A stretch of DNA of 64,000 nucleotides from NCBI RefSeq assembly GCF_000687935.1, contig NZ_JHZZ01000001.1:1-64000 (forward strand), in the 5' to 3' direction. Every line of letters starts with the position of its first letter. Position 1 is the stretch's first letter. Of this stretch, positions 24,888 to 35,749 are shown piece after piece. Origin of the DNA: Polaribacter sp. Hel_I_88. GTDB taxonomy: Bacteria > Bacteroidota > Bacteroidia > Flavobacteriales > Flavobacteriaceae. The notes beneath the pieces are model-generated. The model was given only the letters and a program-made list of their open reading frames with translations, did not search any database and had not been told where the DNA came from. The position numbers and the translations under genes are program-made.

Positions 24888-27597
24888 AAACTGGTTGCTT
24901 AATTGCAAATCCTTCTAATTGCGGATTAAAATCAAAATCCGTTACTTTATTATGACCTAACATTACTTTTGTTGCATAATTAACATACGGTTCTTTATAC
25001 GCTTTTGCAATAAAAGGCACAGTTCTAGAAGCTCTTGGGTTGGCTTCAATAATATAAACGATATCATCTTTAATAGCAAACTGAACATTTATCAATCCAA
25101 CCGTTTTTAATTCTCTTGCAATGGTATGTGTATGATCTTTAATTTGTTGCATTACAAATTCACCTAAATTAAAAGCGGGTAAAGTTGCATTAGAATCTCC
25201 TGAATGAATTCCACATGGCTCTATATGCTCCATAATTCCTATGATATACACATTTCCATCAGCATCACAAATAGCATCTGCTTCTGCTTCAATTGCGCCA
25301 TCTAAATAATGATCTAACAACAATTTATTACCTGGCATTCTGCCTAATAAGTCAACCACATGCTCAACTAATTCTTCCTTGTTGATGACAATTTTCATTC
25401 CTTGGCCACCCAAAACATAACTTGGTCTTACCAAAATTGGGAAGTTTAATTCGTCTGCCAATTGCAAAGCTTCATCTGCAGTTTCTGCAATTCCGAATTC
25501 TGGATAAGGAATGTTATTATCTTTTAACATCGATGAAAAACGACCTCTATCTTCTGCAATATCTAAAGCTTCAAAAGAAGTTCCAATAATTTTAATTCCG
25601 TATTTGGTTAACTTTTCTGCTAACTTTAAAGCAGTTTGTCCACCTAATTGTACAATAACTCCTTCTGGTTTTTCGTGACGAATAATGTCATAAATATGTT
25701 CCCAAAAAACTGGCTCGAAATATAATTTATCAGCAGTATCAAAATCTGTAGAAACCGTTTCTGGATTACAGTTAATCATAATCGTTTCATAACCACATTC
25801 AGCAGCTGCTAAAACTCCATGCACACAGCAGTAATCGAACTCAATTCCTTGCCCAATTCTGTTTGGTCCAGAACCTAAAACGATTATTTTCTTTTTATCA
25901 GTTACAACACTTTCGTTTGCAATGATAATTTCACCATCTGCAGTTTCAATTTCATTCTCAAAAGTTGAATAATAATAAGGCGTTTTTGCTTTGAATTCAG
26001 CAGCACAGGTATCCACTAACTTAAAAACACGTTGTACTTTTAACTCTTCTCTTTTAGTATATACTTGACTTTCCAAACAACCCAACATGTGTGCTATTTG
26101 TCTGTCTCCATATCCTTTTTGCTTTGCCTCTAACAATAAATCTCTTTGAAGTGTATCAATTGTATACGTAGAAATTTCTTTTTGTAATTGGAATAACTCT
26201 TCATATTGCTTTAAGTACCACATATCTATTTTTGTGATATCATAAATCTGGCTCAAAGGAATTCCCATGGCAATTGCATCGTAAATAGCAAAAACACGAT
26301 CCCAACTTGCGTTGGTTAATTTTTCTATAATCTGATTATAATTTGTATATCCTTTTCCATCTGCACCTAAACCATTTCTTTTAATTTCTAAAGATTGTGT
26401 GGCTTTGTGCAAAGCTTCTTGAAAAGAACGCCCAATTCCCATTACTTCTCCAACTGCTTTCATTTGTAACCCTAAAGTTCTGTCTGAACCTTCGAATTTA
26501 TCAAAATTCCAACGTGGTATTTTTACAATAACATAATCTAAAGTTGGCTCAAATAAAGCTGATGTAGATTTTGTAATTCCGTTTTCTAATTCATCTAATG
26601 TATACCCAATCGCTAATTTTGTAGCTACTTTTGCAATAGGATATCCTGTTGCTTTAGAAGCTAAAGCTGATGATCTTGAAACTCTTGGATTAATTTCAAT
26701 AGCAATAATATCTTCTTTTTCATCTGGAGAAACTGCAAATTGCACATTACAACCACCTTCAAAATCTCCAATAGAACGCATCATGTGAATTGCCATATCA
26801 CGCATTTTTTGGTAGGTTTTATCAGACAATGTCATAGCTGGAGCTACTGTAATAGAATCTCCTGTATGAATACCCATTGGATCCATATTTTCGATAGAAC
26901 AAATAATAACAACGTTGTCATTTTTATCACGCAACAACTCTAATTCATATTCTTTCCAACCCATCATGGCTTTGTCAATCATCACCTCGTGAATAGGTGA
27001 TGCTTCTAAACCTCTGCTTAACAATTCGTCAAAATCTTCTGTTTTGTAAACGATAGATGCTCCTGCTCCACCTAATGTATATGAAGAACGGATTACTAAT
27101 GGAAAACCAAATTGTTGTGCAATTTCTTTTCCTTTTAAGAATGATGTTGCAGTTGCTTGAGGCGCCATTGGCACACCAATTTTCAACATTAGTTCTCTAA
27201 ACTGTTCTCTATCTTCTGTAACATTAATCGCATCAATATCAACACCAATTAATTTTACATCAAAATCTTTCCAGATTCCTTTATCATCTGCTTCAATACA
27301 TAAATTTAAAGCTGTTTGCCCACCCATTGTTGGCAAGACTGCATCAATTTGTGGATGCTCTTTTAAAATTTGAATGATTGATTTAGTAGTTAAAGGCAAC
27401 AAATAAATATGATCAGCCATGGAAGGATCTGTCATAATAGTTGCTGGGTTAGAATTGATTAAGATTGTTTCTATTCCATCTTCTCTTAAAGAACGTAAAG
27501 ATTGTGAACCAGAATAATCAAATTCACAAGCTTGCCCAATAACAATAGGTCCAGATCCGATAATTAAAATTGATTTAAGGTCTTTTCTTTTTGGCAT
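24742..27597 (-). CDS. carB: Carbamoyl-phosphate synthase large subunit
   Basis: This 951-aa enzyme makes carbamoyl phosphate from bicarbonate, glutamine-derived ammonia and two ATP, for pyrimidine and arginine synthesis. Two ATP-grasp halves are evident, starting at SILIIGSGPIVIGQACEFDY and IIVLGSGPNRIGQGIEFDYC. E. coli CarB has about 1073 aa; the C-terminal MGS-like allosteric domain is absent here, as I recall for Flavobacteriaceae, so UMP/ornithine control is unlikely. Its last 48 codons appear to have been replaced by the copy carried with the inserted segment. A TATTTTTG element lies upstream. Confidence 0.96.
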   Translation of the reverse strand: MPKRKDLKSILIIGSGPIVIGQACEFDYSGSQSLRSLREDGIETILINSNPATIMTDPSMADHIYLLPLTTKSIIQILKEHPQIDAVLPTMGGQTALNLCIEADDKGIWKDFDVKLIGVDIDAINVTEDREQFRELMLKIGVPMAPQATATSFLKGKEIAQQFGFPLVIRSSYTLGGAGASIVYKTEDFDELLSRGLEASPIHEVMIDKAMMGWKEYELELLRDKNDNVVIICSIENMDPMGIHTGDSITVAPAMTLSDKTYQKMRDMAIHMMRSIGDFEGGCNVQFAVSPDEKEDIIAIEINPRVSRSSALASKATGYPIAKVATKLAIGYTLDELENGITKSTSALFEPTLDYVIVKIPRWNFDKFEGSDRTLGLQMKAVGEVMGIGRSFQEALHKATQSLEIKRNGLGADGKGYTNYNQIIEKLTNASWDRVFAIYDAIAMGIPLSQIYDITKIDMWYLKQYEELFQLQKEISTYTIDTLQRDLLLEAKQKGYGDRQIAHMLGCLESQVYTKREELKVQRVFKLVDTCAAEFKAKTPYYYSTFENEIETADGEIIIANESVVTDKKKIIVLGSGPNRIGQGIEFDYCCVHGVLAAAECGYETIMINCNPETVSTDFDTADKLYFEPVFWEHIYDIIRHEKPEGVIVQLGGQTALKLAEKLTKYGIKIIGTSFEALDIAEDRGRFSSMLKDNNIPYPEFGIAETADEALQLADELNFPILVRPSYVLGGQGMKIVINKEELVEHVVDLLGRMPGNKLLLDHYLDGAIEAEADAICDADGNVYIIGIMEHIEPCGIHSGDSNATLPAFNLGEFVMQQIKDHTHTIARELKTVGLINVQFAIKDDIVYIIEANPRASRTVPFIAKAYKEPYVNYATKVMLGHNKVTDFDFNPQLEGFAIKQPVFSFNKFPNVNKKLGPEMKSTGESILFIDSLKDDQFYDLYARRKMYLNK

Positions 27598-27624
27598 TGT
27601 AAGTTATTGTTTTTATTTGTTTTA

Positions 27625-27632
27625 CAAAAATA
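27625..27632 (-). promoter_or_regulatory. -7 element of carB
   Basis: The minus strand reads TATTTTTG (TAnnTTTG), 27 nt before the carB ATG. Confidence 0.45.
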
Positions 27633-27654
27633 GTTACTGATTGGGTATAAAAAA

Positions 27655-27680
27655 AGGTGTTACTTAAAAAAGTAACACCT
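27655..27680 (-). terminator. Terminator of rpmH
   Basis: Perfect 11-bp stem AGGTGTTACTT / AAGTAACACCT with a 4-nt loop. A T run follows on the minus strand, 25 nt past the rpmH stop. Confidence 0.85.
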
Positions 27681-27705
27681 TATATATTAACAATTGTTAA
27701 TCATT

Positions 27706-27867
27706 TTATTTTTTATGTCTAGTTTCAGATGAAACAGAAATTTTCTTTCTTCCTTTTGCTCTTCTACGAGCTAATACTTTTCTACCATTAGCAGAAGCCA
27801 TTCTTTCCATGAAACCATGTTTGTTTCTTCTCTTTCTCTTTGATGGTTGGTACGTTCTTTTCGGCAT
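27706..27867 (-). CDS. rpmH: Ribosomal protein bL34
   Basis: This 53-aa very basic protein is a component of the large ribosomal subunit. It begins [19 protein letters not shown] and continues with [20 protein letters not shown], an unmistakable L34. It lies between carB and a toxin-antitoxin remnant rather than next to dnaA or rnpA. It is preceded by the best-matching promoter of the window on the minus strand and followed by a strong terminator, so it is a single-gene transcript with a leader of about 65 nt. Confidence 0.97.
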   Translation of the reverse strand: MPKRTYQPSKRKRRNKHGFMERMASANGRKVLARRRAKGRKKISVSSETRHKK

Positions 27868-27939
27868 TGTATGTATTTTTAAAAATCTTCTTAATAATTA
27901 TAGTTTTGCTTTATAGAATTACCTCATTAAAAGCGTGTG

Positions 27940-27970
27940 CAAATATACAACTGTTTTTATTTTAGACAAA
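27940..27970 (-). promoter_or_regulatory. rpmH promoter
   Basis: On the minus strand TTTG (27970-27967) is followed after exactly 19 nt by TATATTTG (27947-27940), the full Bacteroidota sigma-A consensus TTTG-N19-TAnnTTTG. Confidence 0.75.
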
Positions 27971-27998
27971 TAGTATTTTAAAAAAAATTAAAATATTT

Positions 27999-28240
27999 TT
28001 ATTTTATCTTTTTTAAAAGTTTTTTCATGGCTTTTTCCCCCAAACTAAAAGAGTTTTTATGTACAGGAATAGTTCCTATAACTGGTCCTTGATGGTCTAT
28101 AGCCTCTTCAAAATGATATTTAGAATCGTTAACAATAGCTGTACAACTCACTTCTATAACTACTTCAAAAGTATCTTAATCTATAATTTTAATGCTAGCA
28201 ATAGCATTTTATAAAGCAGAAATTAAACGTGCATTGATTT
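27999..28240 (-). pseudogene. Decayed gene remnant
   Basis: On the minus strand a 58-codon frame encodes DTFEVVIEVSCTAIVNDS and continues to SLGEKAMKKLLKKIK before TAA at 27999. It is cut by an in-frame stop at 28176-28178; just upstream AIASIKIID is in the same frame. No start codon is usable and more stops follow. The family is not recognised. It lies beside another damaged locus. Confidence 0.4.
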
Positions 28241-28343
28241 TTCTACACTTGCTTCATTTTGCCCTTTGATCAAAAAGGATAATAACAAGAAATTTATTAG
28301 GAGGATTTTTTTCAAAACTTATTTTGTGTTTTTTTAAACTTTA

Positions 28344-28523
28344 CTACTCTATGTCCAATTCTTTCTTTAAATCAGCTAAACTAACTCTATTTCCATTGTC
28401 TGTTAATTTATGCATTTGGATAGAAAGCATATCTTGTAAGTCTTCTACTTCTTTTAAATTTAATTCTGCCAAAATACCTTTTAGAGCATCCAAAATTCCA
28501 TTTTTCACTTTAATTGTTTCCAT
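28344..28523 (-). CDS. Putative antitoxin partner of a RelE-type toxin
   Basis: This 59-aa ORF (METIKVKNGILDALKGILAE at the start, ending SLADLKKELDIE) begins 2 nt after the stop of a RelE-like toxin gene, giving a toxin-first gene pair. It is charged and helical, as expected for a small antitoxin, but I recognise no DNA-binding domain. Since the toxin is frameshifted, it may be free to drift. Confidence 0.55.
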   Translation of the reverse strand: METIKVKNGILDALKGILAELNLKEVEDLQDMLSIQMHKLTDNGNRVSLADLKKELDIE

Positions 28524-28525
28524 AA

Positions 28526-28778
28526 TTAATAAATATCTTTTCTATGATTAACGTCTATAATTAAAATAATAAACTCAGTATTCTGTAATTCATAAATTAT
28601 TCTGTAGTTTGCTACTCTTAATCTAAAGTAATTGCTCCCTTTTAAAGGTTTAATATTACTTGACTCTTTTGGATTCAAAGCTAATTCTTCTAATTTAGAT
28701 ATGATAAGAGTTGGATATTTCTTATCAATCTTTTTAAGGTTTTTTTACAGCTTTAGTAGTAAACTCTAATTGAAACAT
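28526..28778 (-). pseudogene. RelE/ParE-family toxin with a homopolymer frameshift
   Basis: The frame starts MFQLEFTTKAVKK and then stops. One frame over it continues KKIDKKYPTLIISKLEELAL and later PLKGSNYFRLRVANYRIIYE and DVNHRKDIY, a clear RelE C terminus (the R-x-R-x-x-x-Y-R-I-x-Y and HRKDxY motifs). The break lies in a run of seven A (minus strand, near 28740-28746); six A would restore an 83-aa toxin. The cause could be a real inactivating mutation, slippage or a sequencing error. Confidence 0.75.
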
Positions 28779-28838
28779 ACATTATAAATCTATACAAATA
28801 TACAGAATAAAACTATTTATAATTATTCCACTTTTTTA

Positions 28839-30500
<1,662 letters not shown>

Positions 30501-30501
<1 letters not shown>

Positions 30502-30547
30502 TTCAGAGTTTAGAGTTTAGAGTTCAGAGTTCAGAGTTCAGAGTTTT
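30501..30547. repeat. Heptanucleotide tandem repeats at the pyrG stop codon
   Basis: Six 7-mers alternate between GTTCAGA (four copies) and GTTTAGA (two copies), starting on the last base of the pyrG stop, plus a partial seventh unit. Confidence 0.85.
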
Positions 30548-30604
30548 ATAATGGAAATGAAATAAAGAAATATTTACGCTTACTTTGAAATAATAAATTA
30601 AAAG

Positions 30605-30625
30605 ATGCTGAAACGAGTTCAGCAT
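30605..30625. repeat. Small palindromic dispersed repeat
   Basis: ATGCTGAA and TTCAGCAT form a perfect 8-bp inverted repeat around a 5-nt loop. Related fragments occur near 1081-1102 and 10407. Confidence 0.5.
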
Positions 30626-30705
30626 GTAAAAACGGAACACAATTTGAACTATTAGAGATTCAACAATAACCGTAGAAAAATCAATTAAAATATAGTAGAT
30701 TTTGC

Positions 30706-30713
30706 TACATTTG
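30706..30713 (+). promoter_or_regulatory. -7 element of yidC
   Basis: TACATTTG matches TAnnTTTG, 59 nt upstream of the ATG at 30773. Confidence 0.45.
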
Positions 30714-30772
30714 TCGCCTTTTTAACAAAAGATTTTCTGGCGTTAATGACAAACTGACATTTAATTTTACAC

Positions 30773-32650
30773 ATGGAACAAAAAAAATTCGATTATAATT
30801 CTTTTATTGGAATGATTCTTCTTGCAGGAATCGCATTATGGTATTTTAACACAAATCCGCCAACAGATATTCAAGAAAAAGAATCTTTAGAAGTTGTAGA
30901 AACTCCTACTGAACAAGACACTAACACAATAGATGTTGCTCCTTATTTTGAAAACGATTCAATTAAACAAATTGCACTTCAAAATCAATTAGGTGCTTTT
31001 GCACAAAGTGCAATGACAGGTGCAGAAGGTACCTCTGTTATAGAGAATAACCTAGTAAAATTAACTATTGCCAACAAAGGTGGACAGATTGTAAAAGCGT
31101 TAATCAAAAATTACAAAACCTACGATTCGCTTCCTTTATATATGATTAAAGACAATAATGCGTCTTTCAACATCAATTTTGGAACTACAGACAATCGCAT
31201 TTTAAATACAAAAGATTTATTTTTTGAGCCGAACTTAACTAAAAATGGAGAAAACACTGTTTTGTCTATGAAGTTAAAAGTTTCTGATACTCAATTTTTA
31301 GAGTACAGATATGAAATTAAACCGAAAAAATATTTGGTTGATTTTTCTGTTCGTTCACAAGGTTTAAGCAACGTCATCAACGCTTCTAACCCAATTAATT
31401 TAGATTGGTCTTTAAAAGGATACAGACATGAAAAAAGCATCAAAACTGAAAATAGTATGTATTCTTACTACTACTATAAAACTGAAGATGATGTAGATTA
31501 TTTAAATGCTGGCAATACAGAAGTTATAAATGATGTTGATTGGGTTGCTTACAAACAACACTTTTTTACCAGTAACCTATTAACAGATACACCTTTTGAT
31601 AACGCAACTATAACCTCTACAGATTTAGTTGAAAACGAAGATATTGATACTGTTTTTACCAAAAAATACGAACTTAAAACACCTTTAGCCTTAACTGCTG
31701 GTGAATTAAATTATAACATGAAGTGGTTTTATGGCCCAAGTGATTATAACTTACTAAGCAGCGAACAATATGAAGGAACAGATTTAGATGAAATTGCAGA
31801 TTTAGGTTGGGGAATTTTTGGTTTCTTAAACAGAACTATTTTTTATCCTGTATTTAATTTCTTACAAGGCTTTTTAGGTAATTATGGTTTAATCATCATT
31901 TTAATGACGATTGTTGTTAGAATTATCATGTCGCCTTTAGTATATAAATCGTATTTATCGAGTGCAAAAATGAAGGTAATCAGACCTGAATTAACTGCCT
32001 TGAATGAGAAATATCCTGGAAAAGAAAACGCTATGAAGCGTCAGCAAGAAACCATGGCCATTCAGCGAAAAGCTGGAGTTAGTATGCTTTCTGGTTGTAT
32101 TCCTGCTTTATTACAAATGCCAGTATTCTTTGCATTGTTTAAGTTTTTTCCAACAAATTTAGCGTTAAGACAAGAAAGCTTTTTATGGGCACCAGATTTA
32201 TCTTCTTACGATACTATTTTTAACTTGCCATTTGCGATTCCTTTTTACGGAGATCACGTAAGTTTATTCCCAATATTGGCTTCTGTAGCTATTTTCTTTT
32301 ACATGAAAATGAACCAAAGTCAACAAGCAAATATGCAAGCACCAACACAAGAAGGGATGCCAGATATGAGCAAAATGATGAAGTATATGATTTACTTCTC
32401 TCCTATTATGATGTTGTTTTTCTTTAACAACTACGCAAGTTCATTAAGTTTGTATTACTTTATTTCTAACTTATTAACCATTACAATTATGTTGGTAATT
32501 AAGAACTATGTAATTGATGAAGATAAAATTCATGCACAAATTGAGGAAAACAAAAAACGTCCTGAAAAAGCGAAGAGTAAATTCCGTCAAAGAATTGATG
32601 CTGCTATGAAACAAGCACAAGAGCAACAAGCACAACAAAAAAAGAAATAA
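30773..32650 (+). CDS. yidC: Membrane protein insertase YidC
   Basis: This 625-aa inner-membrane insertase has an N-terminal membrane anchor (about 12-27) and a large periplasmic beta-sandwich domain (about 60-350). The conserved five-helix core starts at GNYGLIIILMTIVVRIIMSP and continues to about 585. The cytoplasmic tail is basic and glutamine-rich (KQAQEQQAQQKKK), typical of ribosome-interacting ends. It is followed by a perfect hairpin terminator. In many bacteria it sits next to rpmH; here pyrG and the toxin remnant lie between them. Confidence 0.96.
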   Translation: MEQKKFDYNSFIGMILLAGIALWYFNTNPPTDIQEKESLEVVETPTEQDTNTIDVAPYFENDSIKQIALQNQLGAFAQSAMTGAEGTSVIENNLVKLTIANKGGQIVKALIKNYKTYDSLPLYMIKDNNASFNINFGTTDNRILNTKDLFFEPNLTKNGENTVLSMKLKVSDTQFLEYRYEIKPKKYLVDFSVRSQGLSNVINASNPINLDWSLKGYRHEKSIKTENSMYSYYYYKTEDDVDYLNAGNTEVINDVDWVAYKQHFFTSNLLTDTPFDNATITSTDLVENEDIDTVFTKKYELKTPLALTAGELNYNMKWFYGPSDYNLLSSEQYEGTDLDEIADLGWGIFGFLNRTIFYPVFNFLQGFLGNYGLIIILMTIVVRIIMSPLVYKSYLSSAKMKVIRPELTALNEKYPGKENAMKRQQETMAIQRKAGVSMLSGCIPALLQMPVFFALFKFFPTNLALRQESFLWAPDLSSYDTIFNLPFAIPFYGDHVSLFPILASVAIFFYMKMNQSQQANMQAPTQEGMPDMSKMMKYMIYFSPIMMLFFFNNYASSLSLYYFISNLLTITIMLVIKNYVIDEDKIHAQIEENKKRPEKAKSKFRQRIDAAMKQAQEQQAQQKKK

Positions 32651-32674
32651 AAGGTAATACCTTTATATAATTTA

Positions 32675-32704
32675 AAAACCCAAAACTTAATTGTTTTGGG
32701 TTTT
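32675..32704 (+). terminator. Terminator of yidC
   Basis: Perfect 12-bp stem AAAACCCAAAAC / GTTTTGGGTTTT with a 6-nt loop, then TGTTTTT; it lies 24 nt past the yidC stop. Confidence 0.85.
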
Positions 32705-32817
32705 GTTTTTAAAAATGGGTATCTATATGAATCTTTTTTTATTAAAATATACTGCTATAAATAAATTATCTTTACAGAGTAACATAAAAGTATGATGTCC
32801 TGTTAAATTTACGGGAT

Positions 32818-33843
32818 ATGAGTATTAAAAGTTGCTATATAACGAGTTTAGGCCTAATTACGATGAAAAAGGAAGAAATAGAAACACACTTGAAAAGGAG
32901 ACCTGCAGTTCACGAATTAGTAATTGGAGCTTTTATTCAAGAGCCTCTATTCTATTCAGATAACATATTTGCAGTTCCTTTAAAAGCCATAGGCTATGAA
33001 ATGTTTGCTAGATATTTAGTCAAATATTCAATTGAAATTGGAAAAGCGAATGTTGATAAAAATGGAATTACAAGTTTGATTAATCAGGGAATTAATTCAT
33101 TACCTGTAATTGCAATAATTTGTTTTCTTGACAAAGATGATTCTCCAGAAAATTTAGAACTAAATGCAATAGATGACTTATTAAGAGCTAAAGAAGCTTT
33201 AAGTTGGTCTTCAGGAGAAAGAATGGATACTTTTGGATATTTGATTCTTGACAGTAAAAATAGTTTTTTTAGATTGACACCTCCCAATTCAAGAAAGAGA
33301 ACAAGACTTGGGTTTGGAAATACAGGAAGTGACTATTTAAAACAAATTCAAAAAATCATTGAAACCTCAAAAAATGATGAACATTTTTCCTACGCTTTAT
33401 CAATATTCAAAGATGCCAATTTTGAATCTAATCAAAAGTTTAAAATTGCAAGATATTTTAATTGCTTAGAATGTTTAGCTTCAAATTTAAAAAAATCAAT
33501 TGGTTCGAGAAAAGCAGTTAAAATTTTATTAGGATTGGAAAATGGTGCAATTTCAGAAATAAATATAAATGGTAAAAAATACAGATATGATGTAATAGAG
33601 ATTTCAGGTCGTATTAGAGATAAATTATTTCACGGAAAACAATTCGTTAAAAAAGATTTAAATACAAAATCAAGAGATGCATTTGAACTTTATGATAATC
33701 ATCCTGAGAAAATTGCTGAATCTATCCAAGGTTATTGTGAGATTGAAATAGCAAAATGGGCAAATGGAGCATCGAATGGAATAAAAAATAACTATGCACA
33801 ACATCCGAATATAACAAATAGAATTACAAACATTAACTTATAA
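32818..33843 (+). CDS. HEPN-like domain protein, possible defence function
   Basis: This 341-aa soluble protein has no recognised full-length family. Its C-terminal third is helical and contains RDKLFH (R267, H272), an R-x4-H motif like that of HEPN ribonucleases, preceded by the helix KIARYFNCLECLASNLK. The N-terminal part (about 30-200) is mixed and may be a sensor domain. HEPN proteins often act in antiviral defence or toxin systems; here the genomic setting (a repeat array, a displaced gene end and no housekeeping partner) fits accessory DNA. No antitoxin-like partner is adjacent. The function is a hypothesis. Confidence 0.5.
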   Translation: MSIKSCYITSLGLITMKKEEIETHLKRRPAVHELVIGAFIQEPLFYSDNIFAVPLKAIGYEMFARYLVKYSIEIGKANVDKNGITSLINQGINSLPVIAIICFLDKDDSPENLELNAIDDLLRAKEALSWSSGERMDTFGYLILDSKNSFFRLTPPNSRKRTRLGFGNTGSDYLKQIQKIIETSKNDEHFSYALSIFKDANFESNQKFKIARYFNCLECLASNLKKSIGSRKAVKILLGLENGAISEININGKKYRYDVIEISGRIRDKLFHGKQFVKKDLNTKSRDAFELYDNHPEKIAESIQGYCEIEIAKWANGASNGIKNNYAQHPNITNRITNINL

Positions 33844-33978
33844 AAACATTAAAGCTAAAAATCAATAAAAAAGATTAACCCAGATTGAAAACTTTATACC
33901 AATTATTAAAAAAATTGAAAATTTAGTAAAGTAAAACAAAATATATAATTTATTTCTAATCCTAGCTTACTTACAAAT

Positions 33979-34314
33979 ATTAAAGTCAACTCACACAACC
34001 ACTTTAGACCCCTTACGAATGATAAAGTAACCTCACTCAAACACTAAGTAAAGCTTCCGAATAACAAAGTCACCTCTCGCAGTCACAAAGTAAGCTTACA
34101 TAAAGACTAAGTAACCCTAATCAATGACAAAGTCGCCTCTCGCAGTTGCAAAGTCACCTTACATAAAGACTAAGTAACTCTAATCAATGACAAAGTCACC
34201 CCTCGCAGTTACAAAGTCACCTTGCATAAAGACTAAGTAACCCTAATCAATGACAAAGTCGCCTTAAACAAACACAAAGTAACAATACACAAACACTAAG
34301 TAGCTTTTAATAAA
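33979..34314. repeat. Sixteen-unit 21-bp tandem repeat array
   Basis: Each 21-mer has a core close to CAAAGTMRCC (for example CACAAAGT or GACTAAGT at the unit start). In the centre (34063-34251) three unit types recur in fixed order, giving a 63-bp higher period; the outer units are more diverged. All six frames are closed by stops within the unit, so the array is non-coding. A 21-bp period places each core on the same face of the helix. Confidence 0.85.
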
Positions 34315-34393
34315 ACTAAAAATACCAAAAAATGTTTGAACACAAGATTATTTCTTTCTGACGCCTGTATTGAGCGAAGACGAAATAGAAAGA

Positions 34394-34497
34394 TTAAGAG
34401 CTGCTTTTACCTTTAAATCTCCCAAAAAACAAAACATACCCATAACAAAGAATTGCTAAAATAAACGCTGTTTTAAAATCAAAACCATCGATTAAAA
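34394..34497 (-). pseudogene. Displaced 3' end of the MFS transporter gene
   Basis: The minus strand encodes IDGFDFKTAFILAILCYGYV followed by LFFGRFKGKSSS and a stop. This matches the end of the intact transporter at 35750-35852 (7 mismatches over about 86 bp by eye), with different last residues. There is no start codon. Confidence 0.8.
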
Positions 34498-34637
34498 AAT
34501 TGAAAATTTAACTAATAAGCAGTCTTTACTAAGTTATTTAGAACAATAACATCAAAAATTAATCTTTAATTATTGTTATTTTATTTTGTTCGTTTTTAAA
34601 AATGATTAGATTCGTGTAAATTTTTATTTCAATACTG

Positions 34638-34645
34638 TATTTTTG
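34638..34645 (+). promoter_or_regulatory. -7 element of the AI-2E family gene
   Basis: TATTTTTG matches TAnnTTTG, 23 nt before the ATG at 34669. Confidence 0.45.
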
Positions 34646-34668
34646 AAATACTTTGGTTTAATTTAAAA

Positions 34669-35709
34669 ATGAAACGAATGAGCTCACCTCAAAAAGCATC
34701 AACTACAAATATCACTTTTGAAAAAAAAGTATGGATTACCGTTAAAATACTAATTTTAACAATTGCTATTTTATTACTATTCCAAAGCACTTTTCGTATT
34801 TTTTTATTGGTGTTGGCGGGTTCATTAATTGCTATTTTTTTTAGAAGTTTAAGCGATAAAATTCAGCGTTTCACAAATTTTAAAGAAGGTGTTTGTGTTG
34901 GCATTTCTATTTTTGCAAGTTTAGTAATAACTGCTGGATTGTTTTGGCTTATTGGGGCTAAAGTGCAAACTCAAATCACTGAACTATCAGAAACTTTACC
35001 CAAAACTATTGATTATTTAAAGAATGAAATAAACAGCAGTTCTCTTGGTGAAAATGTTATGAATAGACTAACTTCAAATAGCTCTATAAATAAAGCACAG
35101 TCTTTTGTAGGAAAGTTTTTTGAATCTACATTTGGAATTTTTGGAGATTTGTATGTTGTCTTGTTTATTGGTATATTTTTTACAATTTCACCCAACATAT
35201 ATACCAATGGATTTATTGAATTATTGCCTATTAAAAGACAACAAAAAGGGAAGCAAGTTTTAGAAAAATTAAACGAGCAATTACGCAAATGGCTTAAAGG
35301 AAAATTATTTTCGATGGTTGTTGTGTTTATCTTAACTGCCATTGGTTTGGCAATTATAGGCATGCCTCTTTGGTTGGTTTTAGCACTTTTAGCAGGCTTA
35401 ATTAGTTTTATTCCTAATTTTGGCCCACTAATAGCTTTGATACCAGCTGTATTAGTCGCGCTTTTACAAAGTCCAACCATGGCTGCTTTAGTGATTGGTC
35501 TTTATGCTTTAATTCAATTTATAGAAAGTAATTTTATAACAACATTTGTTCAGAAAAAACTTATTAATATGCCACCAGCACTTATTATAATATCGCAATT
35601 AATTATGGGGATTTTAACTGGTGGTTGGGGATTGATCTTAGCAACACCGATTACAGTTATCGTAATTGTACTTGTGCAAGAATTATATCTTAAAGAAAGA
35701 AAATCATAA
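34669..35709 (+). CDS. AI-2E family transporter (PerM-like permease)
   Basis: This 346-aa membrane protein has about eight hydrophobic helices and the family's late signature LVLALLAGLISFIPNFGPL, followed by the closing TPITVIVIVLV helix. Members export small molecules or act as Na+/H+ antiporters; AI-2 export is shown for only a few, so the substrate is open. It lies as cargo between the displaced and the intact 3' ends of the MFS gene and converges on the latter with a 40-bp gap. Confidence 0.85.
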   Translation: MKRMSSPQKASTTNITFEKKVWITVKILILTIAILLLFQSTFRIFLLVLAGSLIAIFFRSLSDKIQRFTNFKEGVCVGISIFASLVITAGLFWLIGAKVQTQITELSETLPKTIDYLKNEINSSSLGENVMNRLTSNSSINKAQSFVGKFFESTFGIFGDLYVVLFIGIFFTISPNIYTNGFIELLPIKRQQKGKQVLEKLNEQLRKWLKGKLFSMVVVFILTAIGLAIIGMPLWLVLALLAGLISFIPNFGPLIALIPAVLVALLQSPTMAALVIGLYALIQFIESNFITTFVQKKLINMPPALIIISQLIMGILTGGWGLILATPITVIVIVLVQELYLKERKS

Positions 35710-35749
35710 CAAAAAAATCTCTATACTTTTTAAAAGTAGCGTTATTATA

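Larger units (their letters stand above)
33844..34668. other. 825-bp gene-free region with repeats
   Basis: The region has no gene of its own. It holds the 21-bp repeat array (33979-34314), a displaced transporter-gene end (34394-34497) and the AI-2E promoter. A short stretch similar to ATTAAAAAATTGAAAATTTA occurs on both sides of the array, near 33903 and 34491. Confidence 0.6.

Noticed and set aside
33871..33888. Possible third Flavo-1-like copy (TTAACCCAGATTGAA)
   Set aside because: Only the 5' block is partly matched. The 3' block and the hairpin are missing.
33979..34314. CRISPR array
   Set aside because: Units are contiguous 21-mers with no unique spacers, and no cas genes are present.
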